Positions 52,746-63,162 of a DNA stretch of 64,000 bases are shown piece by piece. The DNA is taken from the NCBI GenBank assembly GCA_024274785.1, contig JAJSAM010000047.1, positions 40,079 to 104,078 on the forward strand, in the 5' to 3' direction. Within the stretch, counting starts at the first letter, position 1; every line of letters starts with the position of its first letter. The DNA is from Planctomycetota bacterium (GTDB lineage: Bacteria > Planctomycetota > JAJSAM01). The translations under genes and the position numbers were made by a program. The notes under the pieces were generated by a model, which saw only the letters and a list, made by a program, of their open reading frames with translations, searched no databases and was not told where the DNA came from.

Positions 52746-53428
52746 GCAACGAGGTGGTGGCCCGGGCTCTCGGCTATCCGTACCCCCGGGAGCCGGGCGC
52801 TTTTGTCTGGCGTGACGGGCATGTGGCCCGGTTTGCCGGGACGCTTCCCGGAGGTTCCCTCGCGTGTGTGGCCTACGGCAGCAATGCTTCGCCGCAGCAA
52901 CTGACGCGAAAGTTCGGGGACCTGCGCGGTATCGAGATCCCCACCATTCCGGCCGAATTGCTCGACCACGATGTCGTCTATGCTCCGTGGATCTCCTTCT
53001 ACGGATCCATTCCCGCCACCCTCGCCGCGTCTCCGGGAACCAGGGCGAGAGTCTGGCTGCAGTGGCTATCTCCGGGCGCCCTTCTCCGCATGGACGAGAC
53101 GGAGGGTGTGCCGGAGGTGTATGGGCGGACCGCCGGGTTGACCGTCATCCTCGAGGATGGGACTCACGTGGACGCCTTCTCCTACGTCGCGGCCGAGGGC
53201 GTGCTGCTCGTCGATGGGAAACCGGTGGCGCTGGCCGAGATCCCGGCGTCCGGCCGATCCTTCGCGATGCTCTCGCAGAGGGATGCGCAGGAGTCGGTTC
53301 GGGAACTCCTCGGTGTGCGCACGTCTGTCGAGAAGTTCATCGGGGAGAACGTGGCTGACCCGGAACTCCGGAACAGGCGGAGCGACCTCCTTCCCCGCGA
53401 GCGCCCCTCAGATCGTGTGCCCACATGA
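52742..53428 (+). CDS. gamma-glutamylcyclotransferase-like protein
   Basis: GGCT-like folds release 5-oxoproline or act on gamma-glutamyl amines. The product is 228 residues, starting in an ATGA overlap with smc. Seen: ACVAYGSNASPQQLTRKF, the YGSN loop that binds the gamma-glutamyl part, and LLRMDETEGVPEVYGRT, where the family's EGxx-Y block with acidic residue lies. The N-terminal 40 residues are an extension without a recognised domain. Two genes later are a gamma-glutamyl hydrolase-like gene and an agmatinase-family gene, which fits a gamma-glutamyl or polyamine theme; this link is inference. Confidence 0.72.
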   Translation: MSNEVVARALGYPYPREPGAFVWRDGHVARFAGTLPGGSLACVAYGSNASPQQLTRKFGDLRGIEIPTIPAELLDHDVVYAPWISFYGSIPATLAASPGTRARVWLQWLSPGALLRMDETEGVPEVYGRTAGLTVILEDGTHVDAFSYVAAEGVLLVDGKPVALAEIPASGRSFAMLSQRDAQESVRELLGVRTSVEKFIGENVADPELRNRRSDLLPRERPSDRVPT

Positions 53429-53477
53429 GAAATGCGGGTAGGCTTTCCACACACACACCCGCGGGCATGGAGGGAGC

Positions 53478-54206
53478 ATGGCACCACCTCTGATCGGTCT
53501 CACCACACGGACCATCCCGGCCGACGGCCCCCTCTCCGTCATTCGGTCGCAGGCCATCGGCGAGAGCTACGTGGACGCCATTCGCTTTGCCGGGGGACTC
53601 TCCGTGGCGATCCCTTCCAGTCTCGGCCCGGTCGGAGTCGTGGCGATCGCCAGGCGACTGGACGGGATCGTCCTCACCGGGGGGGGCGATGTCGATCCGG
53701 TCCACTTCGAGGAAGAACCCCGGCCGGGGCTCGGCGTCATCGAACCGGAGCGCGACGAGGCGGAGATTGCGCTCTGCCATTATGCGCTCCGGCACGACCT
53801 TCCGCTCCTGGCGGTGTGTCGCGGCATCCAGGTGCTGAACGTCGCTTTCGGGGGCGGAGTGATCCAGGATCTCGGCGGCTCGGAGTCGGGGTACCTGAAC
53901 CATGACCTGAAGACCTACGGCGAGGGACCGGGGCACTCGGTGGACATCGTCGCGGGGACGAAACTCGCGGGAATCGTGAAAACCACTCGATTTCGGGTGA
54001 ATTCGTATCACCACCAGGCGGTGGGAGAGATCGCATCGGAACTCGAGATTTCCGCAAGAGCGCCGGACGGAGTGGTGGAGGGCCTCGAGCACAAGACGGC
54101 GCGGTTCATGATCGGAGTGGAGTGGCATCCGGAGCGGTCCTACCTTTCCGCCCCGGAAGCCGGGGCACTGATCACCGCCTTCGTCGATACCTGCGGTGAC
54201 CGATGA
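53478..54206 (+). CDS. class I glutamine amidotransferase-like hydrolase (PuuD/peptidase C26 family)
   Basis: PuuD cleaves gamma-glutamyl-GABA in putrescine breakdown; relatives cleave other gamma-glutamyl bonds. The product is 242 residues. Seen: IVLTGGGDVDPVHF, the nucleophile elbow LLAVCRGIQVLNVAFGGG (catalytic Cys), VNSYHHQAV and IGVEWHPE with the catalytic His-Glu pair. All residues of the triad are present. It overlaps the agmatinase-family gene (ATGA at 54203-54206), so the pair probably acts in one pathway, possibly polyamine or arginine-derived compounds. Confidence 0.9.
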   Translation: MAPPLIGLTTRTIPADGPLSVIRSQAIGESYVDAIRFAGGLSVAIPSSLGPVGVVAIARRLDGIVLTGGGDVDPVHFEEEPRPGLGVIEPERDEAEIALCHYALRHDLPLLAVCRGIQVLNVAFGGGVIQDLGGSESGYLNHDLKTYGEGPGHSVDIVAGTKLAGIVKTTRFRVNSYHHQAVGEIASELEISARAPDGVVEGLEHKTARFMIGVEWHPERSYLSAPEAGALITAFVDTCGDR

Positions 54207-55114
54207 GCTACCGCTACGACACGGGCCCGGCGCGGACCTTTCTCGGCCTCCCCGAGGAAGATTCCACATTCGACCGGAGCCGGGTGCTGGTCCTTCCGAT
54301 CCCCTATGAGGGAACTGCCTCCTACGGATGCGGAGCCCGGTTCGGTCCGGAAGCCATCCTCGCCGCTTCAGCTTTTCTCGAGACCTACGACGACGAACTC
54401 GGCCTTTCGACGGAGCAACTGGGGTTTCACACGCTGCCGGCCATTCCTCCGACCGGGGCGGGCGCGGATGCCATGACCGAGCGGGTCTACGACGCAGTGA
54501 AGGAGATCCTCGCGGGCGCCGGAAATCGCTTTCTGCTGTCACTCGGAGGGGAGCACTCGGTGACCCCCGGGCTGGTGCGAGCCTTCGCGGAGCGGCACGA
54601 AGGACTCTCGGTCCTCCACCTCGATGCCCACGCCGATCTGCGCGAGAGTTACGAGGACAGCCGGAATTCCCATGCCTGCGCCTGCCGGCGTTTCCGGGAG
54701 CATGTGAACCGCACCGTCTCGGTCGGCATCCGGAGCCTGTCGAAGGGCGAGGCCGACCTGATCGTCGAAGAGAGCATCCCGGTGTTTTTCGCTCGCGACA
54801 TCACCGGCCGGCCGGACTGGATCGAAGCGGTCGTGGAGCACCTCGGACCGGAGGTCTACGTGACCGTGGACCTCGATGTGCTCGATCCATCCATCATGCC
54901 GTCGACGGGGACGCCCGAACCGGGAGGCCTGTCCTTTGGCGAGGTCCTCGCGGTGCTCCGGGCGGTTTCGCGCCGGCGGAAGATCGTCGGGGCCGACCTC
55001 GTGGAACTGGCCCCGAACCCCGGCGCCCACGCACCGGATTTCCTCGCTGCCAAGCTCGCCCTCAAGCTGGTGGCGTATGCCCGCTCGAACGAGATTCGGC
55101 GGTTTCAGGAATAG
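54203..55114 (+). CDS. speB: agmatinase/arginase-family ureohydrolase
   Basis: Ureohydrolases release urea from agmatine, arginine or related guanidino compounds with two Mn ions. The product is 303 residues. Seen: LVLPIPYEGTASYGCGARFGPEAI, LLSLGGEHSVTPGLVRAF (first His ligand), LHLDAHADLRESYED (D-x-H-x-D), and VTVDLDVLDPSIMPSTGTPEPGGLS (D-x-D). The G-T-G-T-PEPGG ending of this motif favours agmatinase over arginase. The assignment of substrate is moderate; the family also includes formiminoglutamase and guanidinobutyrase. Confidence 0.88.
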   Translation: MSYRYDTGPARTFLGLPEEDSTFDRSRVLVLPIPYEGTASYGCGARFGPEAILAASAFLETYDDELGLSTEQLGFHTLPAIPPTGAGADAMTERVYDAVKEILAGAGNRFLLSLGGEHSVTPGLVRAFAERHEGLSVLHLDAHADLRESYEDSRNSHACACRRFREHVNRTVSVGIRSLSKGEADLIVEESIPVFFARDITGRPDWIEAVVEHLGPEVYVTVDLDVLDPSIMPSTGTPEPGGLSFGEVLAVLRAVSRRRKIVGADLVELAPNPGAHAPDFLAAKLALKLVAYARSNEIRRFQE

Positions 55115-55171
55115 TCGGTCCAGGGAACCGTCCAAGGATCGGGCGGTCCGGGGCTATAGTGAAAGTGCGCG

Positions 55172-56683
55172 ATGAGAGATCTGAAAACCGTCATCCTTCT
55201 GTTGATCCCGCTGGTCGTTGTCGCGGGTGGTATTTTCACGCTGAACTCCCTGGTCGCTCCCGATGCTCCGGAGCCGTTCGATGGGGGCGGGATCGGCGTC
55301 CGTCAACCGGGGCCGGCGCCGGATGGCCGGGCGGCCCGAAAATCCTCCGGACGGCCCCCCCCGATCGAGATCCCTCGCGGCAACAGCACCCTGATGCGGT
55401 TCCCGCCGGAACGTGTGCCCCACGACGGGGAGGATGACGGCATCGTCACCCTCGGGAAGCTGCAGGAACTGCTCGCCGTCGCCACCGGCGACGACCCCAC
55501 GGCCGCGGATGCCGCCTGGCGCCGCATCGAGGAACTCCTGAAGACGGGGATCCTGGCCGACCCGGTGCAGGCGCAGGTCCTGCTGGTGAATGCGCTCGGG
55601 AAGGGGAAGAACAACGCCATCTGGGCCGCCAAGCTGATTCCCTGGATTCGCGACGAGGCCGCGCGCGAGCGGGCCGCACTCGAATTGCTCGATCTGGCTT
55701 CGGAATCTCGCGACGAGCAGGTGCTGAAGGCTGCGTTCGAGGCTCTGGGGCAAGTGGCCGGGGGGGATGCCGTGGAGGTGCTCGGTCAACTGGTCCGCAG
55801 TCTCGACCTGGACGGACCGGCGACCGCGGCCATCTATGCCATCGCCCAGATCGGAACGGTGGAGTCGGCGCGTGAGCTTGCGGACCTGCTGCTGTCGCGG
55901 CAGGGGACCGCGCTCGAGGTGGATCTCGTCAAGGCGATCGGCCGCGTGAAATTGCCGGAGATGGTGGAGGCGCTTGCCGAGCACCTCCGGCCGGAGTCGC
56001 CGGGCGAACTTCGGTTGCTCGCGGTTCGCGCGCTCGGATTGACCCGGCTGGATGCCGCGGTGGCGCCGCTCAAGACGATCCTCGCCGACAGCAACGACAT
56101 GACTCTGAAGGGTACGGCTCTGCAGGCTCTGAGCCGGGTGGGGTCGAAGGAAGCCGTGGACGAGCTGATCCGCCTGCACAAGGAGGATGGTGAACTGTCC
56201 TTCGCGGCGGGCCTGGCCATCGGAAACGTCGAGGGTGAGAGCGCGGTGAAGCCCCTCCTCGAAGCCTATGACGGCCTGAAGGACACCCGGGTCAAAGTCC
56301 GTTGGGTGGAGGCGCTCGGGAACTCCGGAAGCGACGAAGCCCTGCCGAAGCTCCGGGAGATCCTCGAGTCCGGAAAGGAGGTCGCGGAGGTCAGAGGCCG
56401 GGCCGCGGTGAGCCTGGCGCGCCTGGGAGATTCGAAATCCGTGGTGCCGATCGTGTCCATCCTCGAGAGTACCCGCGAGGGCGACACGAACCTGATCATC
56501 CAGATCACCGAGGCGCTCCGGAAGATGGCGATACATAAGGACGCGCAGACGGAGTTGGTCGAAAAGGCACTGCCGGTCCTCGAGAAGATGACCGCGAACC
56601 CCTCCCGCGACGTGGAGTACTACTACGCGGAGCAGGCGAAGCGGGTCATCGAGAACCTGGCGATCCCGCGGGACCGCAAGTAG
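55172..56683 (+). CDS. membrane-anchored HEAT-repeat protein
   Basis: The product is 503 residues. Seen: an N-terminal anchor (VILLLIPLVVVAGGIFTLNSL), a Pro/Gly-rich linker to about residue 70, then about ten helical repeats of the HEAT/PBS type, for example AAFEALGQVAGGDAVEVLGQLV, LAVRALGLTRLDAAVAPLKTIL and VRWVEALGNSGSDEALPKLREIL. Such proteins are scaffolds for protein contacts, probably on the periplasmic face here. No catalytic motif is visible. It follows the agmatinase-family gene after 57 bases and precedes the VanZ-like gene by 8 bases. Confidence 0.85.
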   Translation: MRDLKTVILLLIPLVVVAGGIFTLNSLVAPDAPEPFDGGGIGVRQPGPAPDGRAARKSSGRPPPIEIPRGNSTLMRFPPERVPHDGEDDGIVTLGKLQELLAVATGDDPTAADAAWRRIEELLKTGILADPVQAQVLLVNALGKGKNNAIWAAKLIPWIRDEAARERAALELLDLASESRDEQVLKAAFEALGQVAGGDAVEVLGQLVRSLDLDGPATAAIYAIAQIGTVESARELADLLLSRQGTALEVDLVKAIGRVKLPEMVEALAEHLRPESPGELRLLAVRALGLTRLDAAVAPLKTILADSNDMTLKGTALQALSRVGSKEAVDELIRLHKEDGELSFAAGLAIGNVEGESAVKPLLEAYDGLKDTRVKVRWVEALGNSGSDEALPKLREILESGKEVAEVRGRAAVSLARLGDSKSVVPIVSILESTREGDTNLIIQITEALRKMAIHKDAQTELVEKALPVLEKMTANPSRDVEYYYAEQAKRVIENLAIPRDRK

Positions 56684-56691
56684 CCCTGACA

Positions 56692-57108
56692 TTGGAACCG
56701 ACCTCCTCACCCATCCGGCGCTTCCTCGCTGGCGCCATGCTGCTTTGCTATGCCCTCCTGATCTACGGCGGGTCGTCCGGCCCCGCCCCGGAGGTGGTCG
56801 TTTCGCTCGAAATTCCGGACTATTTTCTCCACGCGGCGGAGTACGCCATCCTCGGGTTCCTGTGTTCCCGGTTTCTTCTGCATCTGACTCTCCGAGCCGA
56901 TGTGCTTTTCCTCGTTCTGCTGCCGGTCATCCTCTGTGCCCTCTACGGGTTCTCGGACGAGATCCACCAGTCGTTCGTGCCGGAGCGGGACGCCTCCATC
57001 AGCGACGCCCTGGCGGATGTCGCCGGTGCGGCATTCGGCGCTCTCACCTATCGATTTGTGTTGCTCTCACGCGCGCGGGCGCGGGCGGCCGCCGAGGATG
57101 AGCCCTGA
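56692..57108 (+). CDS. VanZ-like membrane protein
   Basis: VanZ-family proteins are small four-helix membrane proteins; the founding member gives low-level teicoplanin resistance by an unclear route. The product is 138 residues from TTG 56692. Seen: [83 protein letters not shown]. The H-x-x-x-Y/F and SDExHQxFxxGR-like DxxDxxAN-type motif is the VanZ signature (here [22 protein letters not shown]). The following gap 57109-57283 shows no gene. Confidence 0.9.
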   Translation: MEPTSSPIRRFLAGAMLLCYALLIYGGSSGPAPEVVVSLEIPDYFLHAAEYAILGFLCSRFLLHLTLRADVLFLVLLPVILCALYGFSDEIHQSFVPERDASISDALADVAGAAFGALTYRFVLLSRARARAAAEDEP

Positions 57109-57283
57109 GGACGTGACTTTCCCGGGCTCCGCTGCCGAATCGCTCGTCCGGGCGGGTGTGACCGTCTCCGAACCGGAGGGGATTCTTGCCGGGACCCTTC
57201 GCAGCCATGGTGGTTCCCTCCCCCGGGGGATGATACGATTCCGCAGACGGTCAACCGATCCACGATATCGAAGCGGAGGAACG

Positions 57284-59332
57284 ATGAAGTCAGCTTCCGA
57301 ACTTCTCGATCTCGTCATCAAGGACGAGGACGTCCAGCTTTTCAAGCACCTGCACTGGGAAGGCTCCTTCTCCGAGTATCTGGAGATCGCGCTCGAAAAC
57401 CCCATGGTCGCGCGGAACGCGTTCCAGCGCCTGTACGACATGATCCTCTCGTACGGATACGAGGAGTTCATCGAGCACAAGGAGAAGCAGACGCGCTACA
57501 ACTTCTTCTCGGACCCGTTCGACCGCGGCCGCGACGCGATCTTCGGCCTTGAGAAATCGCTGACCCGGCTGGTGGGCCACGTGAAGGCTGCGGCGGCGGG
57601 TTACGGCACGGAGCGGCGCATCCTGCTGCTGCACGGTCCGGTGGGATCGTCGAAGTCCACGATCGTGCGCATGATGAAAAAGGGGCTCGAAGAGTACTCC
57701 CGCACTGCCGAGGGCGCACTCTACTCCTTCGGCTGGAGCCTCGATGGGGAGGAGGGCCTGACGCCGTGCCCCATGCACGAAGAACCGCTTCGGCTCGTCC
57801 CGGCGAAGGCGCGCGAGCAGATGCTCGAGGAACTGAACGCGAAGGCCCATCTGCCCTACCGGCTGGACGTGAGCGGCGAACTCTGCCCGGCCTGTCGCAT
57901 GCACATGGGCGAGTTGCTCGACCAGTACGAAGGGGACTGGCGCAAGGTGATCGATGGGCACATCCGGGTGAGCCGACTGGTCCTCTCCGAGAAGGACCGC
58001 GTCGGCATCGGCACCTTCCAGCCGAAGGACGAGAAGAACCAGGACTCCACGGAACTGACCGGTGACATCAACTATCGGAAGATCGCCCTGTATGGTTCGG
58101 ACTCCGATCCCCGCGCCTTCAACTTCGACGGTGAATTCAACATCGCGAACCGCGGCATGATCGAGTTCATCGAAGTGCTGAAGCTCGACGTGGCGTTCCT
58201 CTACGACCTGCTCGGCGCGACCCAGGAACACTCGATCAAGCCGAAGAAGTTCGCCCAGACCGAGATCGACGAAGTGATCCTCGGCCACACGAACGAGCCC
58301 GAGTACCGAAAGCTCCAGAACAACGAGCTGATGGAAGCCTTCCGCGACCGGACCGTGAAGATCGACATTCCCTACAACCTGGAACTCGACGACGAGATCA
58401 AGATCTACCAGAAGAGCTTCAACGAGAAGACGGTACACGCGAAGCACATCGCTCCACACACCGTGGAGATGGCGGCGATGTGGGCGGTATTGACCAGGCT
58501 CGAGGAGCCGAAGCCGCAGAACCTCTCGCTGATGCAGAAGCTGAAGCTCTACAACGGGCGCACGCTGCCGGGCTTCACCGAGGACAACATCAAGGAGTTC
58601 AAGGCGGAGGCGCCGCGGGAAGGGATGGACGGCATCAGCCCGCGCTATATCCAGGACAAGGTCAGCAACGCATTGGTGAAGGATGAGACGCTGACCTGCA
58701 TCAATCCGTTCATGGTGATGAACGAACTGGAGAGCGGCCTCGACCATCACTCCCTGCTCAGCTCCGACGAGTTGAAACAGAAGTACAAGGAGCGCCTCGG
58801 CCTGGTCCGCGAGGAGTACGAGGACGTCATCAAGAACGAAGTCCAGCGGGCGATTTCGGCGGACGAGGAAGCGATCAGCCGACTCTGCGCCAACTACATC
58901 GACAACGTGAAGGCATACACCCAGAAGGAGAAGGTGAAGAACCCCTACACGGGCCAATACGAAGAGGCGGACGAGCGGCTCATGCGCTCGATCGAGGAGA
59001 AGATCGAGATCTCAGAGAGCCGGAAGGACGACTTTCGCCGCGAGATCATGAACTACATCGGCGCCCTGGCCATCGAGGGGAAGACCTTCGACTTCCGGAC
59101 CAATGAGAGGTTGCAGCGCGCACTGGAACTCAAACTGTTCGAGGACCAGAAGGACTCCATCAAGCTGACCTCGATCGTCTCGACCGTCGTGGACAAGGAG
59201 ACGCAGGAAAAGATCGACGTGGTGAAAAGCCGCCTGATCCGCAATCACGGCTACTGCGACGTCTGCGCCACCGACATCCTGAACTTCGTGGCCTCGATCT
59301 TTGCGCGCGGGGACGCCAGGGACGACTCCTGA
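57284..59332 (+). CDS. prkA: PrkA-family serine kinase (YeaG type)
   Basis: PrkA/YeaG is a AAA+-fused Ser kinase tied to stress and nitrogen starvation. The product is 682 residues from ATG 57284 after GCGGAGG; the frame is open upstream to 56900 over vanZ. Seen: [20 protein letters not shown], Walker [26 protein letters not shown] (about residues 110-135), [52 protein letters not shown] and [19 protein letters not shown], then the kinase-like C-terminal domain. It overlaps the DUF444 gene by one base (TGATG), the conserved PrkA-DUF444-SpoVR order. Confidence 0.95.
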   Translation: MKSASELLDLVIKDEDVQLFKHLHWEGSFSEYLEIALENPMVARNAFQRLYDMILSYGYEEFIEHKEKQTRYNFFSDPFDRGRDAIFGLEKSLTRLVGHVKAAAAGYGTERRILLLHGPVGSSKSTIVRMMKKGLEEYSRTAEGALYSFGWSLDGEEGLTPCPMHEEPLRLVPAKAREQMLEELNAKAHLPYRLDVSGELCPACRMHMGELLDQYEGDWRKVIDGHIRVSRLVLSEKDRVGIGTFQPKDEKNQDSTELTGDINYRKIALYGSDSDPRAFNFDGEFNIANRGMIEFIEVLKLDVAFLYDLLGATQEHSIKPKKFAQTEIDEVILGHTNEPEYRKLQNNELMEAFRDRTVKIDIPYNLELDDEIKIYQKSFNEKTVHAKHIAPHTVEMAAMWAVLTRLEEPKPQNLSLMQKLKLYNGRTLPGFTEDNIKEFKAEAPREGMDGISPRYIQDKVSNALVKDETLTCINPFMVMNELESGLDHHSLLSSDELKQKYKERLGLVREEYEDVIKNEVQRAISADEEAISRLCANYIDNVKAYTQKEKVKNPYTGQYEEADERLMRSIEEKIEISESRKDDFRREIMNYIGALAIEGKTFDFRTNERLQRALELKLFEDQKDSIKLTSIVSTVVDKETQEKIDVVKSRLIRNHGYCDVCATDILNFVASIFARGDARDDS

Positions 59333-60435
59333 TGGTCCGAAGGGTCGACCAGGACCGGAATCGATTCCGGCAGATCGTGCGCGGGAGCATCCGGAAGAAC
59401 CTCCGGAAGTTCATCAGCCGCGGTGAGATCGCGGCGCGCGCGGGGAAGAAGAAGGTCAGCATTCCCCTGCCGCAGATTCAACTTCCCCGGTTCACCTTCG
59501 GGAGCAACCGGGGCGGCGGCGTCGGCAAGGGCGAAGGCGAGGCGGGGGAGCCCGTCGAAGGCCAGGGCGAAGGCGCCGGCGAGGCCGGCGAGCAGTCCGG
59601 AGATCACACCCTCGAAGTCGAGGTCACCCTCGAGGAACTGGCGAAGATTCTCGGCGACGAACTCGAACTGCCCAACATCGAGCCGCGAGGGCACAAGCAG
59701 GTTTCCGCCGATGTCCGCCGCTACAAGTCCATCCGCCGGGTGGGGCCGGAGAGCCTCCGCCATTTCAAGCGGACGTACCGGCAGGCGCTGCAACGCCAGA
59801 TTGCCTCGGGAACCTACGACCCCGACAACCCGATCGTGGTGCCGGAGCGGGAGGACCGCCGCTACCGGTCGTTCCAGATCTCGCAGGAACCCCAGTCCAA
59901 CGCGGTCATCATCTACATGATGGATGTGTCCGGTTCGATGGGGACGGAACAGAAGGAGATGGTGCGGATCACCGCCTTCTGGATCGACACCTGGATCCGC
60001 TCTCAGTACAAGAACCTGGAGGTGCGCTACATCGTCCACGACGCCACCGCGCGCGAGGTGGACCAGCACACCTTCTTCCACCTGAAGGAGTCCGGCGGCA
60101 CCAGGATCTCCTCCGCACTGGAGCTTGCCGAGGGCCTGATCGAACAATTCTATCCGCCAGAGGACTGGAACATCTACCCGTTCCATTTCTCCGACGGTGA
60201 CAACTGGTCGGGCGGCGATACCGCGCACTGCATCCGGCTTCTCGAGGACCGGCTCCTCCCTTCCGTGAACCAGTTCTCCTACGGACAGGTCAAGAGCGCA
60301 TACGGCTCCGGGCAGTTCAAGGTCGACCTCGACGCCCACTTCGGGGAATCCCCGGATAACCTGGTGACCGCGGAGATTCCCGACCGTGAAGGGATCATGG
60401 ATGCCATCAGCGAGTTCCTCGGGAAGGGAAGGTAG
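59332..60435 (+). CDS. DUF444 protein (YeaH family)
   Basis: YeaH proteins accompany PrkA/YeaG and contain a von Willebrand-like fold. The product is 367 residues. Seen: a basic N-terminus ([21 protein letters not shown]), a Gly-rich low-complexity stretch at about residues 58-85 ([20 protein letters not shown] and similar), then [43 protein letters not shown] with the D-x-S-G-S metal-ion-dependent site. [37 protein letters not shown] follows. It is tightly coupled to prkA and followed by spoVR after 2 bases. Confidence 0.94.
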   Translation: MVRRVDQDRNRFRQIVRGSIRKNLRKFISRGEIAARAGKKKVSIPLPQIQLPRFTFGSNRGGGVGKGEGEAGEPVEGQGEGAGEAGEQSGDHTLEVEVTLEELAKILGDELELPNIEPRGHKQVSADVRRYKSIRRVGPESLRHFKRTYRQALQRQIASGTYDPDNPIVVPEREDRRYRSFQISQEPQSNAVIIYMMDVSGSMGTEQKEMVRITAFWIDTWIRSQYKNLEVRYIVHDATAREVDQHTFFHLKESGGTRISSALELAEGLIEQFYPPEDWNIYPFHFSDGDNWSGGDTAHCIRLLEDRLLPSVNQFSYGQVKSAYGSGQFKVDLDAHFGESPDNLVTAEIPDREGIMDAISEFLGKGR

Positions 60436-60437
60436 GC

Positions 60438-61943
60438 ATGAGCCTGACCGCGGAACTCGTCGCCCTCAAGGAAGTCGTCGAGGGGTACGCCCGAGGCTAC
60501 GGGCTCGACTTTTTCGACACCTACTACGAGTTGCTCGACTTAGACCAACTGAACGAGGTCGCGTCCTTCGGCGGTTTCCCGGTGCGCTATCCCCACTGGC
60601 GCTTCGGGATGCAGTACGAGGAGTTGATGAAGGGCTACCAGTGGGGGCTCTCCCGGATCTACGAGCTCGTGATCAATAACGATCCCTGCTACGCATACCT
60701 GATGCGCAGCAACAGTCTGCTCGATCAGAAGCTCGTGATGGCGCACGTCTATGGTCACTCGGACTTCTTCAAGAACAACATGTGGTTCGCCGGGACCAAT
60801 CGGAAGATGGTCGATCAGATGGCCAACCACGGTACGCGCATCCGGAAGATGATCGACCGCTACGGCCTGACGAAAGTCGAGACTTTTCTCGACGCGTGTC
60901 TCTCCATCGAGAACCTGATCGACATCCATGCCGGCGCGATTCGCCGCACCCGGGCGAAGACCGAGGAGCAGATCGAAGAAGACGAACTTACGACCGGCAG
61001 CAGGGTGAAGAAGCTCGAGTCCAAGGACTACATGGACCGCTACATCAACCCGCCGGAGTACCTCGAGAAACAGAAGAAGGAACTCGATGACGAGGTCGAG
61101 CGCCAGAAGCAGTTTCCCCCGGACCCGGTCCGCGATGTCCTGCTCTTCCTGATCGACCACGGCAACCTGGCCCACTGGGAGCGAGACATCCTCTCGATCG
61201 TCCGCGAGGAGGCCTACTACTTCGCCCCACAGGCGATGACGAAGGTCATGAACGAAGGCTGGGCCTCCTTCTGGCACAGCAAGATCATGACGGAAAAGGC
61301 CCTCGTCGACTCCGAGATCGTCGACTTCGCCGACCGGCATTCGGGAACCATGGCCACCGCGCCGGGGCAACTGAATCCCTACAAGCTCGGTATCGAGCTC
61401 TTCCGCGATATCGAGGAACGCTGGAACCGGGGGCAGTTCGGGAAGGAGTACGAGGAGGAAGAGGACTACGCGAAGAAGCTGGCCTGGGATACCTCGGTGG
61501 GGCAGGGTCGACAGAAGATCTTCGAAGTCAGGCGCATCCACAACGACGTGACCTTCCTCGATACCTTCATCAACCAGGAGTTCTGCGAGGCACAGAAACT
61601 CTTCGTCTACCGGAAAGACCCGCGGACCGGACAGATGGTCATCGCCTCGCGCGACTACCGGCTCGTCAAGGAGGAACTGCTCGGGATGTTCACGAACCGT
61701 GGACAGCCCACGATCGATGTGCTCGATGGGAACTACCTGAACCGCGGCGAACTCTACCTGATCCACCGCTGGGAGGGCGTCGACCTGCGACAGGACTTCG
61801 CGCAGGAGACCCTGAAGAACCTGCATCGTATCTGGAAGCGCCCGGTGCACATCGAGACGATCGTCGAAGAGAAGGCACAACTCCTGTCCTTCGACGGAGA
61901 GAGTGTGGAGTCGCAGGAGCTCACTCCTACGGGGGACGAATGA
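60438..61943 (+). CDS. spoVR: SpoVR-family protein (YcgB type)
   Basis: SpoVR-family proteins are widely coupled to PrkA and DUF444; SpoVR itself acts in spore cortex formation, while in non-sporeformers the role is unclear. The product is 501 residues. Seen: FPVRYPHWRFGMQYEELMKGYQWGLSRIYELVINNDPCYAYLM, VYGHSDFFKNNMWFAGTNRKMVDQMANHG, REEAYYFAPQAMTKVMNEGWASFWHSKIM with ADRHSGTMATAPGQLNPYKLGIELFRDIEERWNRGQFG, all hallmark blocks. It is the third gene of the conserved trio. The aroC start overlaps its stop (ATGA). Confidence 0.96.
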   Translation: MSLTAELVALKEVVEGYARGYGLDFFDTYYELLDLDQLNEVASFGGFPVRYPHWRFGMQYEELMKGYQWGLSRIYELVINNDPCYAYLMRSNSLLDQKLVMAHVYGHSDFFKNNMWFAGTNRKMVDQMANHGTRIRKMIDRYGLTKVETFLDACLSIENLIDIHAGAIRRTRAKTEEQIEEDELTTGSRVKKLESKDYMDRYINPPEYLEKQKKELDDEVERQKQFPPDPVRDVLLFLIDHGNLAHWERDILSIVREEAYYFAPQAMTKVMNEGWASFWHSKIMTEKALVDSEIVDFADRHSGTMATAPGQLNPYKLGIELFRDIEERWNRGQFGKEYEEEEDYAKKLAWDTSVGQGRQKIFEVRRIHNDVTFLDTFINQEFCEAQKLFVYRKDPRTGQMVIASRDYRLVKEELLGMFTNRGQPTIDVLDGNYLNRGELYLIHRWEGVDLRQDFAQETLKNLHRIWKRPVHIETIVEEKAQLLSFDGESVESQELTPTGDE

Positions 61944-63079
61944 GCCGCCTGACGTTCGCCTCGGCCGGGGAGAGCCACGGCGAATCGGTTTGCGCGATCC
62001 TCACCGGCATGCCCGCGGGCCTCGAGATCGACTTTGCGGCAATCGCCGACGCGCTCGCCCGGCGCCAGGGCGGCTATGGACGTGGCGGCCGCATGCAGAT
62101 CGAACGCGACGCCGTGCGCATCGAAAGCGGCCTGCGCCGCGGCCGGACCCTCGGCAGCCCCCTCCTCCTCCGCGTTCCCAACAAGGACCACCGCATCGAC
62201 CAGGCGCCCGCAGTGACCAGGCCCCGACCCGGCCACGCCGACCTGGCGGGCATGATGAAGTTCCACACGAAAAACGCGCGTGAGGTGCTGGAGCGATCGA
62301 GCGCCCGTGAGACCGTCGTACGCGTCGCCGCCGGAGCGCTGGCGTCGAACCTTCTTGCCGAATTCGGCATCACCGTGGCCGGCTTCGTCGTGGCCCTCGG
62401 CGGCGTCCGCGCGACCATCACCTCCGAAGATCCCGAAGAGCTGATCCGCCTCCGCGGCGAGTCGCCCTTCTTCTGTCCGGACCCCGATGTGACCAGCGAG
62501 ATGAAGAAGAAGGTCGACGCCACAAGATCAGCCGGCGATACCCTCGGCGGCCTCTACGAAGTCCGCGCCTACCACGTGCCCCCGGGACTCGGGACGAATG
62601 CCACCTGGGATGGAAAACTCGATGCCAGACTCGCGGCTGCGCTGATGTCCATCCCCGCCATGAAAGGCGTGGAAATCGGACTCGGTATGGAAACGGCCGC
62701 CCTGCGCGGATCCGAAGTCCACGATCCCATCCTGAAGGTTGAAAAACGCCCGCGCCGCGCCCGGAACCACGCCGGGGGCATCGAAGGCGGGATGACCAAC
62801 GGCGAGACCATCGTGGTGCGAGTCGCCATGAAACCGATCTCGACGCTGCTTTGCGGACTGCCAAGCGTCGACGTCGAGACCGGTGAAGAGACCACCGCCG
62901 CCGTGGAGCGATCCGATATCACCGCCGTGCCCGCCGCCAGCGTCGTGGGCGAGGCCATGGTCGCCCTGGTCCTGGCGGATGCGCTCCTCGAAAAGACCGG
63001 CGGAGACTCGGTCGAGGAGGTGCGACGCAACCTCGACGGGCACATCGAAGAAGTGAACCGCCTCTTCGAAAGGTGGTAG
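61940..63079 (+). CDS. aroC: chorismate synthase
   Basis: AroC makes chorismate from EPSP with reduced FMN, the last shared step of aromatic amino-acid synthesis. The product is 379 residues. Seen: RLTFASAGESHGESVCAILTGMPAGLEID at the N-terminus, RRQGGYGRGGRMQIERD, NKDHRIDQAPAVTRPRPGHADLAGMMKF, RSSARETVVRVAAGALASNLLAEFGI, and RARNHAGGIEGGMTNGETIVVRVAMKPISTL, all collinear with the family. Its overlap with spoVR is unusual for a core biosynthetic gene, and it may share the stress-type promoter of the PrkA cluster. Confidence 0.96.
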   Translation: MSRLTFASAGESHGESVCAILTGMPAGLEIDFAAIADALARRQGGYGRGGRMQIERDAVRIESGLRRGRTLGSPLLLRVPNKDHRIDQAPAVTRPRPGHADLAGMMKFHTKNAREVLERSSARETVVRVAAGALASNLLAEFGITVAGFVVALGGVRATITSEDPEELIRLRGESPFFCPDPDVTSEMKKKVDATRSAGDTLGGLYEVRAYHVPPGLGTNATWDGKLDARLAAALMSIPAMKGVEIGLGMETAALRGSEVHDPILKVEKRPRRARNHAGGIEGGMTNGETIVVRVAMKPISTLLCGLPSVDVETGEETTAAVERSDITAVPAASVVGEAMVALVLADALLEKTGGDSVEEVRRNLDGHIEEVNRLFERW

Positions 63080-63162
63080 GAAAGAGAAAACTTGCAGACG
63101 TGAGCACGGATCGGTTCACTGTGGCCCGCCGTGACGGAGCATTGTGGTCCGGTCGAACCCGA

